DNA from: Pseudosulfitobacter pseudonitzschiae
GTDB lineage: Bacteria; Pseudomonadota; Alphaproteobacteria; Rhodobacterales; Rhodobacteraceae
Direction of reading: 5' to 3'
DNA length: 64,000 bases
Assembly (NCBI RefSeq): GCF_002222635.1
Contig: NZ_CP022417.1
Coordinates: 1-64,000 of the forward strand
Below, piece after piece: positions 35,481 through 44,585 of this stretch. Position 1 is the first letter of the stretch. Every line of letters starts with the position of its first letter. The translations under genes and the position numbers were made by a program. The notes under the pieces were generated by a model. That model was not told the origin of the DNA. It worked only from the letters and a program-made list of their open reading frames with translations, and did not search any database.

Positions 35481-37028
35481 TCAGCCTGTCACGCCAATCG
35501 GCCAAGGGGCGAATTCTTCTTCTCCGACGCCAAGTGCTTCGGATTTGCTGGCCTGCCCCGACGCCACCGCCAGTATATGGTCGAAAATCTCCTGACCCAG
35601 CCCGGCAATTGTCTGCTCTCCGTCGATCACGGTGCCGCAATTGATGTCCATATCGTCCTGCATCTGCGTGAACATCGGCGTGTTCGACGCCAGCTTGATC
35701 GTCGGCGCGGGGTATGAACCAAAGCACGACCCCCGCCCCGTGGTAAAGCAGATCAGGTTGGCCCCGCCCGCAATCTGCCCTGTCGCCGATACTGGATCAA
35801 AGCCGGGGGTGTCCATAAAAACCAGCCCCTTTTGCGTGACAGGCTCGGCATAGCGGTAGACTTCCATCAGTCCGGTGCTGCCGCTTTTCTTGGCCCCGCC
35901 CAGCGATTTTTCCAGCACGTTGGCCAGTCCGCCCGCCTGATTGCCGGGGCTGACGACGCCGTTGATCTGCGTGTCACGGCCTTTGGTATACTCCAGCCAC
36001 CAGTCCATGCGTTCGACCAGCTTGCGACCCACAGCCTCGGATCGTGCGCGACGCGTCAGCAAATGTTCAACGCCGAAAATTTCGGGCGTTTCCGACAGGA
36101 TCGCAGTGCCGCCATTGCGCACCAGAATATCAGCCGCCGCACCCAGCGCAGGGTTGGCCGACAGCCCCGACAGCCCGTCCGAGCCGCCGCATTGCATCCC
36201 GATGGTGATATGTTCCGCCGAACAGGGCTCGCGGCGCACAGTGTTGGCCGCATCCAGCATGTCGCGTACGGCAGCTTTGCCCTCGGTGATGGCGCGCGCC
36301 GTGCCGCCCACATGTTGCATGGTCACGGTTTTCAGCATCTTGCCTTCGGCAAGGCTCTGTTCCTCGAAAAACTGCGCCAGATTGTTGCGCTCGCAGCCCA
36401 GTGACAACACGACGGCGCCCGCCATGTTAGGGTGACGGATATAGCCTGCCAGCGTGCGCCGCAGCAAGTCCATCGGCTCGCCCGTCATCTCCATACCGCA
36501 GCCCGAATCGTGGATGAACGGCACCACGCCATCGACGTTGGCCCAATCTTCCATGCGCTCTTCGTCGAAATAGTTGCCGATCTTGCGCGCCACCGTGGCC
36601 GAGCAGTTCACCGTCACGAACAGACCGATATAGTTGCGCGTGCCCACCTGACCGTTGTCGCGACGGATGCCCATGAACGTGGCACGCCGGTCCGGCGGCA
36701 GAATGTCGGTGGGCGCATAGTCGCGACCAAAGGCATAATCCTTGTCCACCGCGTCGAATTTGATGTTGTGACTGTGCAACCAGTCACCCGCCGCAATGTC
36801 CTGGGCCGCATAGCCGATGACCGTCTCGAATTTCAGGATCGGCGCACCGCTCTGGATCGGGCGGATTGCAATCTTGTGGCCTTGGGGTGTGTCGTGATTG
36901 GCGCTGACGCCGTGTTCGGCCAGCACTGTACCTTGGGCAATCGCGCCGGTGGCGACCACAACGTTGTCACCCTCGGACAACAACATAACCCTTGCAGTGC
37001 ATTCGTGTGCTGTAATCCGACTGTCCAT
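35481..37028 (-). CDS. UxaA/GarD-family sugar-acid dehydratase (altronate/galactarate type)
   Basis: 515 residues from ATG at 37028 (MDSRITAHECTARVMLL); the upstream extension crosses the operator. An N-terminal SAF domain (to about residue 95: DNVVVATGAIAQGTVLAEHG, HKIAIRPIQSGAPI) is fused to the catalytic domain. That domain carries RRDNGQVGTRNYIG, VPFIHDSGCGM, LGCERNNL, GMQCGGSDGLSGLSANP and DTPGFDPVSATGQIAGGANL. The family dehydrates altronate, galactarate or similar sugar acids to 2-keto-3-deoxy products using an iron centre. It heads the operon UxaA-LarA-LarC behind a TAATATATTA-type operator. Confidence 0.9.
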   Translation of the reverse strand: MDSRITAHECTARVMLLSEGDNVVVATGAIAQGTVLAEHGVSANHDTPQGHKIAIRPIQSGAPILKFETVIGYAAQDIAAGDWLHSHNIKFDAVDKDYAFGRDYAPTDILPPDRRATFMGIRRDNGQVGTRNYIGLFVTVNCSATVARKIGNYFDEERMEDWANVDGVVPFIHDSGCGMEMTGEPMDLLRRTLAGYIRHPNMAGAVVLSLGCERNNLAQFFEEQSLAEGKMLKTVTMQHVGGTARAITEGKAAVRDMLDAANTVRREPCSAEHITIGMQCGGSDGLSGLSANPALGAAADILVRNGGTAILSETPEIFGVEHLLTRRARSEAVGRKLVERMDWWLEYTKGRDTQINGVVSPGNQAGGLANVLEKSLGGAKKSGSTGLMEVYRYAEPVTQKGLVFMDTPGFDPVSATGQIAGGANLICFTTGRGSCFGSYPAPTIKLASNTPMFTQMQDDMDINCGTVIDGEQTIAGLGQEIFDHILAVASGQASKSEALGVGEEEFAPWPIGVTG

Positions 37029-37080
37029 CTGGTGTGCTTTCGTTAGAGTAAAGAAAAGACTTCGGGTTCGGGATGCGAAC

Positions 37081-37090
37081 TGATATATTA
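37081..37090. promoter_or_regulatory. GntR-type operator, site 1 of 3
   Basis: TGATATATTA, within CTGATATATTAG, between the divergent UxaA-family and GntR genes. It differs by one base from the perfect palindrome at 41358-41367. Confidence 0.6.
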
Positions 37091-37118
37091 GGTTTAACAA
37101 GAACAAAGTACCGTCGCA

Positions 37119-37910
37119 ATGAATGAATCCACCAAAGCGCACCCCAGCGTATCACAAACCAAAGCCATGCAGCTGCTGCCCAAGGGTATTCGCGGCACCG
37201 ATGCCGACATGGCTCTGTTCGAGGGCGGCCCGACCGGACGCGGTGTCTATGACAGTCTGCGCGACCAGATCGTCAAGCTGGACCTGCCGCCAGGCACACC
37301 GCTGCTACGGACCGAACTGGCAGAAACCTATGGTGTCAGCCTGACGCCGCTGCGCGACGCGTTGCAACAATTGGCCAAAGAGGGACTGGTGCGCATCTTT
37401 CCACAATCGCGCACGCTGGTCACGCCAATCAACATCACCGCCATCCGCGAGGCGCAATTCATGCGCATCGCGCTGGAAACCGAAGTGGTGCGCGAGCTGG
37501 CCCGCGAGATTGCCCCCGACGATCTGGCGCGGCTGCGCAGCATCGTTGCCTTGCAGGCCAGCATCGGTCAGCATCCGGGTGATATTCCGACATTTCAGGA
37601 ACTTGACGAGGTGTTTCACCAGACATTGTTCATCGCCGCCCGCCATGTCCAGACCCAGCGGATCATGCGCAGCCACGCAGGACATCTGGAACGGCTACGG
37701 CGTCTGTATCTGGAAGATTCAGACGATGCGGGCCGTGCGGCCAACAATCAGGCGGTGGTTGATGGGCACACAGCAGTTCTGGACGGAATTGCCGAAGGCG
37801 ATGCCGCCCGTGCGATGGATGCGCTGCGCCGCCATTTGAAACGCACCGTCGACCGCATCGCCGACAAGCGTGCAGCCTTTCCCGAATATTTCGCACCGGA
37901 AAAGGCATAG
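37119..37910 (+). CDS. GntR-family FCD regulator of the sugar-acid island (copy 1)
   Basis: 263 residues. HTH: DSLRDQIVKLDLPPGTPLLR, then TYGVSLTPLRDALQQLAKEGLV and FPQSRTLVTPI. The FCD domain has LDEVFHQTLFIAARH and NQAVVDGHTAVLDGI. It is strikingly similar to the GntR at 42186-42884 (shared FPQSRT, ELDEVFHQTL and the LPPGT region), suggesting paralogues. It is divergent from the UxaA-LarA-LarC operon, and its 3' end is two bases from the convergent RraA-family gene. It probably binds the TAATATATTA-type sites. Confidence 0.88.
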   Translation: MNESTKAHPSVSQTKAMQLLPKGIRGTDADMALFEGGPTGRGVYDSLRDQIVKLDLPPGTPLLRTELAETYGVSLTPLRDALQQLAKEGLVRIFPQSRTLVTPINITAIREAQFMRIALETEVVRELAREIAPDDLARLRSIVALQASIGQHPGDIPTFQELDEVFHQTLFIAARHVQTQRIMRSHAGHLERLRRLYLEDSDDAGRAANNQAVVDGHTAVLDGIAEGDAARAMDALRRHLKRTVDRIADKRAAFPEYFAPEKA

Positions 37911-37912
37911 CT

Positions 37913-38623
37913 TCAACGGTTGTTGGCCTTGCGCCACTCCGCGAATTTATCAAGGTTCTCTTGTTTTGTTCCAGGGTAAAGGCCAATAATGCCAGCGCCC
38001 CCTTTGACCTGCTCGACAACAAAATCCTCATAGGCGGTCATTTCCACAGCCTCGTCCGCGACCTCGTCCGCGATACCTGCGGGGATGACAATTACGCAAT
38101 CGTCGTCGCCCACCACAATATCGCCCGGAAACACCGCCGCATCGCCACAGCCAATGGGGCCGTTGATTTCGATGGCTTCGTGCAGGGTCAGGTTGGTCGG
38201 GCTGGACGGACGGTTGCAATAGCACGGTATATCCAGCCCCCCGATCGTTGCCGCATCGCGCAACCCGCCATCGGTCACCACCCCTGCCCCGCCCCGCATC
38301 ATCAGACGGGTGATCAGAATGTCGCCGGCACTGGCGGCACGGGGGTCTTTGCGGCTGTCCATTACCAGAACATGCCCTTCGGGGCAGGTTTCGATCGCCA
38401 CCCGCTGCGGATGTTCAGGGTTGCGGAATTCGACCAACTGGTTGCGGTCTTCGCGTGCGGGCATATACCGCAGTGTAAAGGCAGGGCCGACCATATTGCG
38501 CCCCTTGCGGGCAACCGGCCCCACTTCCTGAATCACCTGATTGCGCAGGCCGCGTTTGTACAGCGCGGTCGCCAACGTCGCCACCGACACGTTCATCAGC
38601 TTTTTGCGGGTTTCGGGGTTCAT
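37913..38623 (-). CDS. RraA-family protein (HMG/CHA aldolase-like)
   Basis: 236 residues from ATG at 38623. RraA/demethylmenaquinone-methyltransferase-like fold with GPAFTLRYMPAREDRN, a GDILITRLMMRGGAGVVTDGGLRD segment (the Arg/Asp site used by aldolase members), and GDIVVGDDDCVIVIP. Family members cleave 4-hydroxy-4-methyl-2-oxoglutarate or decarboxylate oxaloacetate; others bind RNase E. It overlaps the DHDPS-family gene by four bases and ends the IlvD-DHDPS-RraA operon. A metabolic role as aldolase or decarboxylase in sugar-acid breakdown fits best. Confidence 0.85.
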   Translation of the reverse strand: MNPETRKKLMNVSVATLATALYKRGLRNQVIQEVGPVARKGRNMVGPAFTLRYMPAREDRNQLVEFRNPEHPQRVAIETCPEGHVLVMDSRKDPRAASAGDILITRLMMRGGAGVVTDGGLRDAATIGGLDIPCYCNRPSSPTNLTLHEAIEINGPIGCGDAAVFPGDIVVGDDDCVIVIPAGIADEVADEAVEMTAYEDFVVEQVKGGAGIIGLYPGTKQENLDKFAEWRKANNR

Positions 38624-39540
38624 GCCGCTTTCTCCTGCAAGGCTTTCAAATTGTTGGTCGCAACAAACCCGTCCAGCACCGCCTGCTGCTGATCGGTCAG
38701 CGGCCACGCCGACGGCGGGCGCGTCGGGCCGCAGTCCAACCCGATAGCCATCAACCCCGCTTTGACGCCCGTCACATTGGTGCCATTTTGCTCTTCCGCG
38801 CGGATGTCTTCAAACGCACGCATCCCGTCGATCAGGTGGTTGGCGGTGGGATAGTCGCCGCCGTCCAGGGCCGCGTGAATGTCCATCGACCGCTCGGGCC
38901 AGACGTTTATCAGCCCTGAGGTGAACCCCCGCGCACCCACAGCATAAAGCGGCGGCGCCCAGACTTCGGCCAGCCCCCCGACCCAGACGATGTGATCGGG
39001 GCATACTTCGATGGCGCGTGCCAGATTCAGCGGATTGGGCGTGGCCCATTTCACACCCTTCACACCTTCGACCTCGCACAGGCGCGCGATACCGTCAGCC
39101 CCCATCGCGTCGTTGCGCAGATACAGCATGACAGGCAGCCCGCCAGAAGCTTCGCGCACCGCCTTGATGTAATCAACCGTGCCACGGGGTGACACAAAGG
39201 GATCGGGCGGCTGGTGAATCATCAGCGCATCGGCGCCCGCATCCGCACTGGCACGGGCTAGCACACAGGCGTCACGAATGCCGCGCCCGACACCCGCCAG
39301 CAACGGCGCACGGCCCGCAACCATCTGCGCAACCTCGCGCACCATCGTACAAGCCTCGTCTGTGGTCAGCGCGTAGAATTCACCGGTGTTGCCGTTGACC
39401 ACCGGTATATGCACGCCCGCACCCAACGCCCGATCAATGATCGGGGCCAGCTTGTCGGGCGCAATGTCGCCTTCGGTATCATAGGGGGTGACCAGAATAC
39501 CCGAGATGCCAGTCAGTGCCTGTTCAAGATTGTGGGTCAT
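38620..39540 (-). CDS. DHDPS-family dehydratase/aldolase (2-keto-3-deoxy sugar-acid type)
   Basis: 306 residues, TIM-barrel of the DapA family. The Schiff-base lysine K164 is in VKGVKWATPNP, the assisting tyrosine Y140 in VMLYLRND, and the substrate loop NGNTGEFYALT at 49-59. It is more like 2-keto-3-deoxy-aldonate or 5-keto-4-deoxyglucarate dehydratases than DapA, given its operon: IlvD/Edd dehydratase upstream (11 bases) and an RraA protein downstream. It probably converts the dehydratase product to alpha-ketoglutarate semialdehyde, which the dehydrogenase at 43057 would oxidise. Confidence 0.88.
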   Translation of the reverse strand: MTHNLEQALTGISGILVTPYDTEGDIAPDKLAPIIDRALGAGVHIPVVNGNTGEFYALTTDEACTMVREVAQMVAGRAPLLAGVGRGIRDACVLARASADAGADALMIHQPPDPFVSPRGTVDYIKAVREASGGLPVMLYLRNDAMGADGIARLCEVEGVKGVKWATPNPLNLARAIEVCPDHIVWVGGLAEVWAPPLYAVGARGFTSGLINVWPERSMDIHAALDGGDYPTANHLIDGMRAFEDIRAEEQNGTNVTGVKAGLMAIGLDCGPTRPPSAWPLTDQQQAVLDGFVATNNLKALQEKAA

Positions 39541-39551
39541 CGGAATACCTT

Positions 39552-41291
39552 TTAGTGAATGTCCGGCTCGGCCGCGGCCGCCCCGAATTGCGTTGTCAGA
39601 TAATCGAAATCACAGCCCTGATCGGCCTGCCCGACATGACGCTGGAACATATAACCCCATCCGCGTTCATAGCGCGGTGCAGGGGCCACCCATACGGCAC
39701 GGCGGGCGGTGATCTCGTCTTCGTCCACCAGCATGTCCAGCGTCCGCGCCTCAAGGTCCATTCGGACAATATCACCGGTTTTCAGCAGCGCCAGCGGGCC
39801 CCCGATGAACGCTTCGGGGGCCACATGCAGGATACACGCGCCATAGGATGTGCCCGACATCCTCGCATCGGAAATCCGCAGCATGTCGCGGTGTCCCTGC
39901 TTCAGCAGCGCCTTGGGCATCGGCAGCATCCCCCATTCTGGAAAGCCGGGGCCACCTTGGGGCCCCGCGTTGCGCAGCACCAGAACATGATCGGGCGTCA
40001 CGTCCAGATTCTCGTCGTCGATGGCCGCCTTCATCTCGGGATAACTGTCGAAGACCAGCGCGGGGCCTTCGTGGTGGTAGAATTTCGGATCACAGGCCGC
40101 GGGCTTGATGACTGCACCATCGGGGCACAGGTTGCCACGCAGAACGGCCAACGACCCTTCTTTATAGACAGGGTTCGACAGCGGGCGGATCACGTCGTCA
40201 TTATAGACGGGTGCGCCCGCAATCCCGTCCGCCAGCGGCTTGCCCGTGCAGGTAATCGCATCGCGGTCCAGTTTGTCGCCCAGTTGGTCCATCAATGCGC
40301 GCAACCCCCCTGCGAAATAGAAATCTTCCATCAGGTATTCGGCCCCCGACGGGCGGATGTTGGCGATCAGCGGTGTGGTGCGCCCCAGCGCGTCCAGATC
40401 ATCCAGTTCCAGCGACACACCGGCACGGCGTGCCATCGCCAGCAAGTGCACAACCGCGTTGGTTGAACACCCCGTTGCCATCGCCACAATCGCCGCATTG
40501 CGCACAGCGGCGGGGGTGATCACCTTGTCCGGCGTCAGATCCTCCCAGACCATATCAACAATGCGCCGCCCGCACGATGCGCTCATGCGTTTGTGGCCCG
40601 CGTCCGCCGCAGGGATCGACGATGCACCGGGCAGGCACAGGCCCATCGCTTCGGCAATCGCGGTCATCGTCGAGGCCGTGCCCATCGTCATGCAGTGGCC
40701 GTAGGACCGCGCGATGCCGCCTTCGACACCCACCCATTCCTCTGATGTAATCGTACCGGCGCGCCGCTCGTCCCAGTATTTCCACGCATCCGATCCCGAC
40801 CCCAGCGACTTGCCCGCATAATTGCCGCGCAGCATCGGACCCGCAGGCAGAAAGATAAACGGCACACCCGCGCTGATCGCCCCCATCGTCAGACCGGGGG
40901 TGGATTTGTCACAGCCACCCATCAGCACCACACCGTCCAGCGGATGCGACCGGATGGTTTCCTCGGTCTCCATCGCGATCATATTGCGGTACAGCATCGA
41001 CGTGGGTTTGGTAAAACTCTCGTCGATCGAGATGGTAGGGATTTCCAACCCCAATCCGCCCGCCTGCGCGATGCCCTTTTTCACATCTTCGGCGCGGTCG
41101 CGGAAATGCAGGTGGCAAGGGTTCATCTCGGACCATGTGTTCAGAATGCCGATAACGGGGCGGCCTTCCCAGTCTTCAGGGCTCAGCCCCATCTGCATCA
41201 TCCGCGACCGGTGGCCAAAGCTGCGCAGGTCGTCGGGGCCAAACCAGCGCGCACTGCGCAACTGGTCTGCGGTTTTCTTGTGCTGGCTCAT
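39552..41291 (-). CDS. IlvD/Edd-family sugar-acid dehydratase (L-arabinonate dehydratase type)
   Basis: 579 residues from ATG at 41291, the length of characterised L-arabinonate/xylonate dehydratases. Iron-sulfur cluster cysteines are visible at C59 (WSEMNPCHLH), C127 (LMGGCDKSTPG) and about C200 (MGLCLPGASSIPA). Other conserved parts are RMSASCGRRIVD, CSTNAVVHLLAMARRAG and the KTGDIVRMDLEARTLD end region. It removes water from an aldonate to give a 2-keto-3-deoxy acid. It heads the IlvD-DHDPS-RraA operon behind the perfect TAATATATTA palindrome. Confidence 0.92.
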   Translation of the reverse strand: MSQHKKTADQLRSARWFGPDDLRSFGHRSRMMQMGLSPEDWEGRPVIGILNTWSEMNPCHLHFRDRAEDVKKGIAQAGGLGLEIPTISIDESFTKPTSMLYRNMIAMETEETIRSHPLDGVVLMGGCDKSTPGLTMGAISAGVPFIFLPAGPMLRGNYAGKSLGSGSDAWKYWDERRAGTITSEEWVGVEGGIARSYGHCMTMGTASTMTAIAEAMGLCLPGASSIPAADAGHKRMSASCGRRIVDMVWEDLTPDKVITPAAVRNAAIVAMATGCSTNAVVHLLAMARRAGVSLELDDLDALGRTTPLIANIRPSGAEYLMEDFYFAGGLRALMDQLGDKLDRDAITCTGKPLADGIAGAPVYNDDVIRPLSNPVYKEGSLAVLRGNLCPDGAVIKPAACDPKFYHHEGPALVFDSYPEMKAAIDDENLDVTPDHVLVLRNAGPQGGPGFPEWGMLPMPKALLKQGHRDMLRISDARMSGTSYGACILHVAPEAFIGGPLALLKTGDIVRMDLEARTLDMLVDEDEITARRAVWVAPAPRYERGWGYMFQRHVGQADQGCDFDYLTTQFGAAAAEPDIH

Positions 41292-41357
41292 CCTGACCTC
41301 CCCGGATCGGTACAAATTTGTCGTAATTTAGCCGGGAAACTCCCAGCTTGTTCAAAC

Positions 41358-41367
41358 TAATATATTA
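41358..41367. promoter_or_regulatory. GntR-type operator, site 2 of 3
   Basis: Perfect palindrome TAATATATTA between the divergent IlvD/Edd-family and HpaI-family genes. Same motif as 37081-37090 and 42987-42996. Confidence 0.65.
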
Positions 41368-41415
41368 CCGTATCACACTAGATGTCGAGCCTGTTTTGAA
41401 AAAGGATGCCGGAAA

Positions 41416-42189
41416 ATGTCTCTTCCCACGCTGCGCCAAACCCTGACCCGCAACAGCCGCAGGGTGGGCTATTGGCTCTCGCTGTGTTCGCCCACAGTTA
41501 CCGAGATCGCAGCAGGCAGCGGGGCCGACTGGCTGCTGGTGGATATGGAACATGCGCCCAATGATTTAAGCCAGATCAGCGATCATCTGCGTGCAGCGAA
41601 TGGCGCGCCGAGCGCTGCTGGTGCCGAAGTGGTCGTGCGCCCGCCCGTGGCCGACCAGACCATGACCAAACGTCTGCTGGACATTGGCGTGCGCAACCTG
41701 ATGTTCCCAATGATCCAGACCGCACAGGACGCCGCCCGCGCTGTGTCATGGACCCGCTATCCCCCGCAGGGCGTGCGCGGTATCTCGGCCACGATCCGCG
41801 CCAACAACTATGCGCGGCAGGGTGACTATCTAGCAACCTATGCCGATGCGCTGTGTATCATCGTGCAGGTCGAAACCCCCGAAGCCGTGGACAACATCCC
41901 CGCCATCGCCGCCACACAAGGCGTCAACGCGATCTTTATCGGGCCGGGCGATCTGGCGGCGTCGATGGGGCACACGGGCGACACGATGGCATCCGACGTA
42001 CAGGCCAAGATTGCCGACGCGCTGGACCTGATCCATGATGCCGGCTTGCCTGCGGGCATCCTTGGCTATGGTGATACTGCGGCCAAACGCTATTTCGACA
42101 TGGGGTTCGAATTTGTCGCCGCTGCGGGTGACGCATGGCTGATGGCACAGCAGATGGACCGCATGGTGCGTGACCTGAAACAGCCCTAG
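41416..42189 (+). CDS. HpcH/HpaI-family class II aldolase
   Basis: 257 residues. VGYWLSLCSPTVTEIAAGSGADWLLVDMEHAPND (quoted only in part) holds the catalytic histidine region, followed by PPVADQTMTKRLLDIGVRNLMFPMI, YPPQGVRGIS and VQVETPEAVDNIPAIA with the metal-binding Glu. The family cleaves 2-keto-3-deoxy-hexarates, -rhamnonates or similar acids to pyruvate plus an aldehyde. It offers a branch from the same intermediates used by the DHDPS-family enzyme. Its stop codon shares a CTAG with the convergent GntR gene. Confidence 0.9.
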   Translation: MSLPTLRQTLTRNSRRVGYWLSLCSPTVTEIAAGSGADWLLVDMEHAPNDLSQISDHLRAANGAPSAAGAEVVVRPPVADQTMTKRLLDIGVRNLMFPMIQTAQDAARAVSWTRYPPQGVRGISATIRANNYARQGDYLATYADALCIIVQVETPEAVDNIPAIAATQGVNAIFIGPGDLAASMGHTGDTMASDVQAKIADALDLIHDAGLPAGILGYGDTAAKRYFDMGFEFVAAAGDAWLMAQQMDRMVRDLKQP

Positions 42190-42884
42190 CTGAAGAAATC
42201 CCGATGCGTGTCGCGCAGGGTTTCTACCCGCGACACCGTACGGCTTAGGTGGTCGCGGACTGCGGCGGCGGCGGCATCGGCGTCGCCCTGCGCAATCGCG
42301 TCCAGAATGGTGCGGTGACCCTGTAAGATATAGGCGATCTTGGCCGCATCGGGCGGGTCCAACCTGCGCACGCGGTTCAGATGCCCCGACCGCGCCTGTA
42401 TCATTGCGTACAGATTGCCCTGCCCCAAACCCTCATACAAAGTCTGGTGAAACACCTCGTCCAACTCCTGAAACATCAGCAGTTGTCGAGGATCGTCGCG
42501 CACCACCTCTTGCATCCGCAGGGTGGCATCGGCACGGGCCAGCACCTCTGTACTGTCGCGCTGTGCCAGTTGGCGGGCCACCTCAACCTCGACCGCCAGC
42601 CGCAGAAAATGCGCCTCGTAGATTTCGGGAATGTCGATCTTGGTGACCACGGTCCGCGACTGGGGAAAGACTTTAACCAGCCCTTCTTGTTCCAGTCGTT
42701 GCAGGGATTCGCGGATCGGCGTCTGGCTGGCATCGTAATAGGCCGCCAGATCACCGCGCAGCAAAGCCGTGCCCGGCGGCAGCTCAAGCGAGATGATACG
42801 CCGCCGCAAGTCGTCCAGCACCCGCGCCGCCGCCGACCCCGTGGGGCGCGGACTATGACCCGTTGCGGTCCGAAGCGCGGTCAT
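42186..42884 (-). CDS. GntR-family FCD regulator of the sugar-acid island (copy 2)
   Basis: 232 residues from ATG at 42884; an upstream in-frame extension would cross the operator at 42987. HTH: LPPGTALLRGDLAAYYDASQ, TPIRESLQRLEQEGLVKVF, FPQSRTVVTKI. The FCD domain has FQELDEVFHQTLYEGLGQG. It is closely similar to the GntR at 37119-37910 across its length. It is divergent from the ketoglutarate-semialdehyde dehydrogenase gene. Two similar regulators near three shared sites suggest overlapping control, perhaps with different inducers. Confidence 0.88.
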   Translation of the reverse strand: MTALRTATGHSPRPTGSAAARVLDDLRRRIISLELPPGTALLRGDLAAYYDASQTPIRESLQRLEQEGLVKVFPQSRTVVTKIDIPEIYEAHFLRLAVEVEVARQLAQRDSTEVLARADATLRMQEVVRDDPRQLLMFQELDEVFHQTLYEGLGQGNLYAMIQARSGHLNRVRRLDPPDAAKIAYILQGHRTILDAIAQGDADAAAAAVRDHLSRTVSRVETLRDTHRDFFS

Positions 42885-42986
42885 GGTGAAAATCCTGTGT
42901 CGTCCATCTGCACTTTTCTCCCGTTTAGGCCATGGCCCGCCCGCCGCGCAACCGGCGGCGGTGTTTGGTTGACGTTTCTTTGCGAC

Positions 42987-42996
42987 TAAAATATTA
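42987..42996. promoter_or_regulatory. GntR-type operator, site 3 of 3
   Basis: TAAAATATTA, flanked by GACTA/TAGTC arms (42984-42999), between the second GntR gene and the semialdehyde dehydrogenase gene. One mismatch to TAATATATTA. Confidence 0.55.
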
Positions 42997-43056
42997 GTCC
43001 ACATGAGCGGCGCAGTAAAGTTTGCGCTGAAACACGGATTTTCAAGGAGTCACTCC

Positions 43057-44580
43057 ATGACTGATTTTGCCCCCCACGGAAAACACCTGATCGCTGGCGA
43101 GTGGGTCGCTGGAGAAACCACATTTGAAAACGAGCCCGCCAGCGGCGCCAGCGACACGTTCTCGGTCGGTACCCCTACACACGTCGACATGGCATGTGCC
43201 GCCGCAGAAGACGCGTTCTGGTCCTACGGCTATTCCACCCGCGCCGAACGCGCCGCGTTTCTGAACGCCATCGCGGACGAGATCGAAGCCCGCGCCGAAG
43301 CAATCACCGACATCGGCAGCCGCGAATCCGGTCTGCCCACAGCGCGCCTTCAGGGTGAACGAGGCCGCACCACGGGCCAGTTGCGCCTGTTCGCAGAACA
43401 TATCACCGGCGGTGCCTATCTGGATCGCCGCGTTGACGCTGCCCTGCCAGACCGCCAGCCCGCGCCACGCCCCGAAATCCGCCTGATGCAGCGGCCCATC
43501 GGCCCTGTCGCGGTCTTTGGCGCGTCGAACTTTCCGCTGGCCTTCTCGACTGCGGGGGGCGACACCGCAGCTGCACTGGCCGCAGGCTGTCCCGTCGTGG
43601 TCAAGGGCCACTCGGCCCATCCCGGCACCGGCGAAATCATCGCCGAAGCAATCCATGCCGCCATCAAATCCTGCGGCATCCATCCCGGAGTGTTCTCCCT
43701 CATCCAGGGCGGAAAACGCGACGTGGGTCAGGCGCTGGTCCAACACCCGCTGATCAAGGCCGTAGGTTTCACCGGATCGCTGGCCGGTGGCCGCGCGCTG
43801 TTCGACCTGTGCGCCCAACGCCCCGAACCGATCCCCTTTTTCGGCGAGCTGGGTTCAGTCAACCCGATGTTCATCCTGCCCAATGCCGCATCGGCACGCG
43901 GCGCTGAAATCGGCACAGGCTGGGCAGGTTCGCTGACAATGGGCGCAGGCCAGTTCTGCACCAACCCCGGCATCGCCGTGGTGGAAAAAGGGGCCGATGG
44001 CGATGCCTTCGTAGCCGCCGCAAAATCGGCACTGGAAAAGGCCGACGGACAGACGATGCTAACCGATGGCATCGCAAAAGCCTACCGCGACGGGCAGGCC
44101 CGCTTTACCGGACGCAACGCCGTGAAGCCGCTGCTGGAAACCAAAAGCGAGGGGCGCACCGCAAACCCCAACCTGTTTGAAACCGACGCCGACACCTATC
44201 TGCAGGATCACGCCTTGGGCGAAGAAGTGTTCGGGCCGCTGGGTCTGGTCGTGCGCGTCAACTCTGCCGACGACATGCGCGAACTGGCCAAAGGTTTCGA
44301 AGGCCAACTGACCGCCACCATCCACATGGACGACGCCGATGCCGATGCCGCGCGCGCGCTGCTGCCGGTTCTGGAACGCAAGGCCGGTCGCGTGCTGGTC
44401 AACGGCTTTCCCACCGGTGTGGAAGTCAGCGAAGCGATGGTACACGGCGGCCCCTACCCTGCGTCGACAAACTTTGGCGCGACCTCGGTGGGCACCATGT
44501 CCATCCGCCGCTTCCTGCGGCCGGTGTCCTATCAGAACGTGCCCACGTCGATCATGTCCGACGATCTGCGCGACGTCTGA
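43057..44580 (+). CDS. Alpha-ketoglutarate semialdehyde (2,5-dioxovalerate) dehydrogenase
   Basis: 507 residues from ATG at 43057. ALDH fold with catalytic C301 (GAGQFCTNPG) and E264 (FFGELGSVNP), plus FGASNFPLAFSTAGGDTAAA for cofactor binding. The chain length, VKGHSAHPGTGE and the C-terminal GVEVSEAMVHGGPYPAST are typical of the KGSADH class of pentonate and hexarate pathways. It oxidises 2-oxoglutarate semialdehyde to 2-oxoglutarate, the last step of Weimberg-like routes. A 2-hydroxyacid dehydrogenase gene follows after five bases. Confidence 0.92.
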   Translation: MTDFAPHGKHLIAGEWVAGETTFENEPASGASDTFSVGTPTHVDMACAAAEDAFWSYGYSTRAERAAFLNAIADEIEARAEAITDIGSRESGLPTARLQGERGRTTGQLRLFAEHITGGAYLDRRVDAALPDRQPAPRPEIRLMQRPIGPVAVFGASNFPLAFSTAGGDTAAALAAGCPVVVKGHSAHPGTGEIIAEAIHAAIKSCGIHPGVFSLIQGGKRDVGQALVQHPLIKAVGFTGSLAGGRALFDLCAQRPEPIPFFGELGSVNPMFILPNAASARGAEIGTGWAGSLTMGAGQFCTNPGIAVVEKGADGDAFVAAAKSALEKADGQTMLTDGIAKAYRDGQARFTGRNAVKPLLETKSEGRTANPNLFETDADTYLQDHALGEEVFGPLGLVVRVNSADDMRELAKGFEGQLTATIHMDDADADAARALLPVLERKAGRVLVNGFPTGVEVSEAMVHGGPYPASTNFGATSVGTMSIRRFLRPVSYQNVPTSIMSDDLRDV

Positions 44581-44585
44581 GACGC

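Noticed and set aside
42885-43004. N-terminal extension of the second GntR regulator to 43004.
   Set aside because: It crosses the TAAAATATTA operator and promoter region and adds nothing similar to the family.
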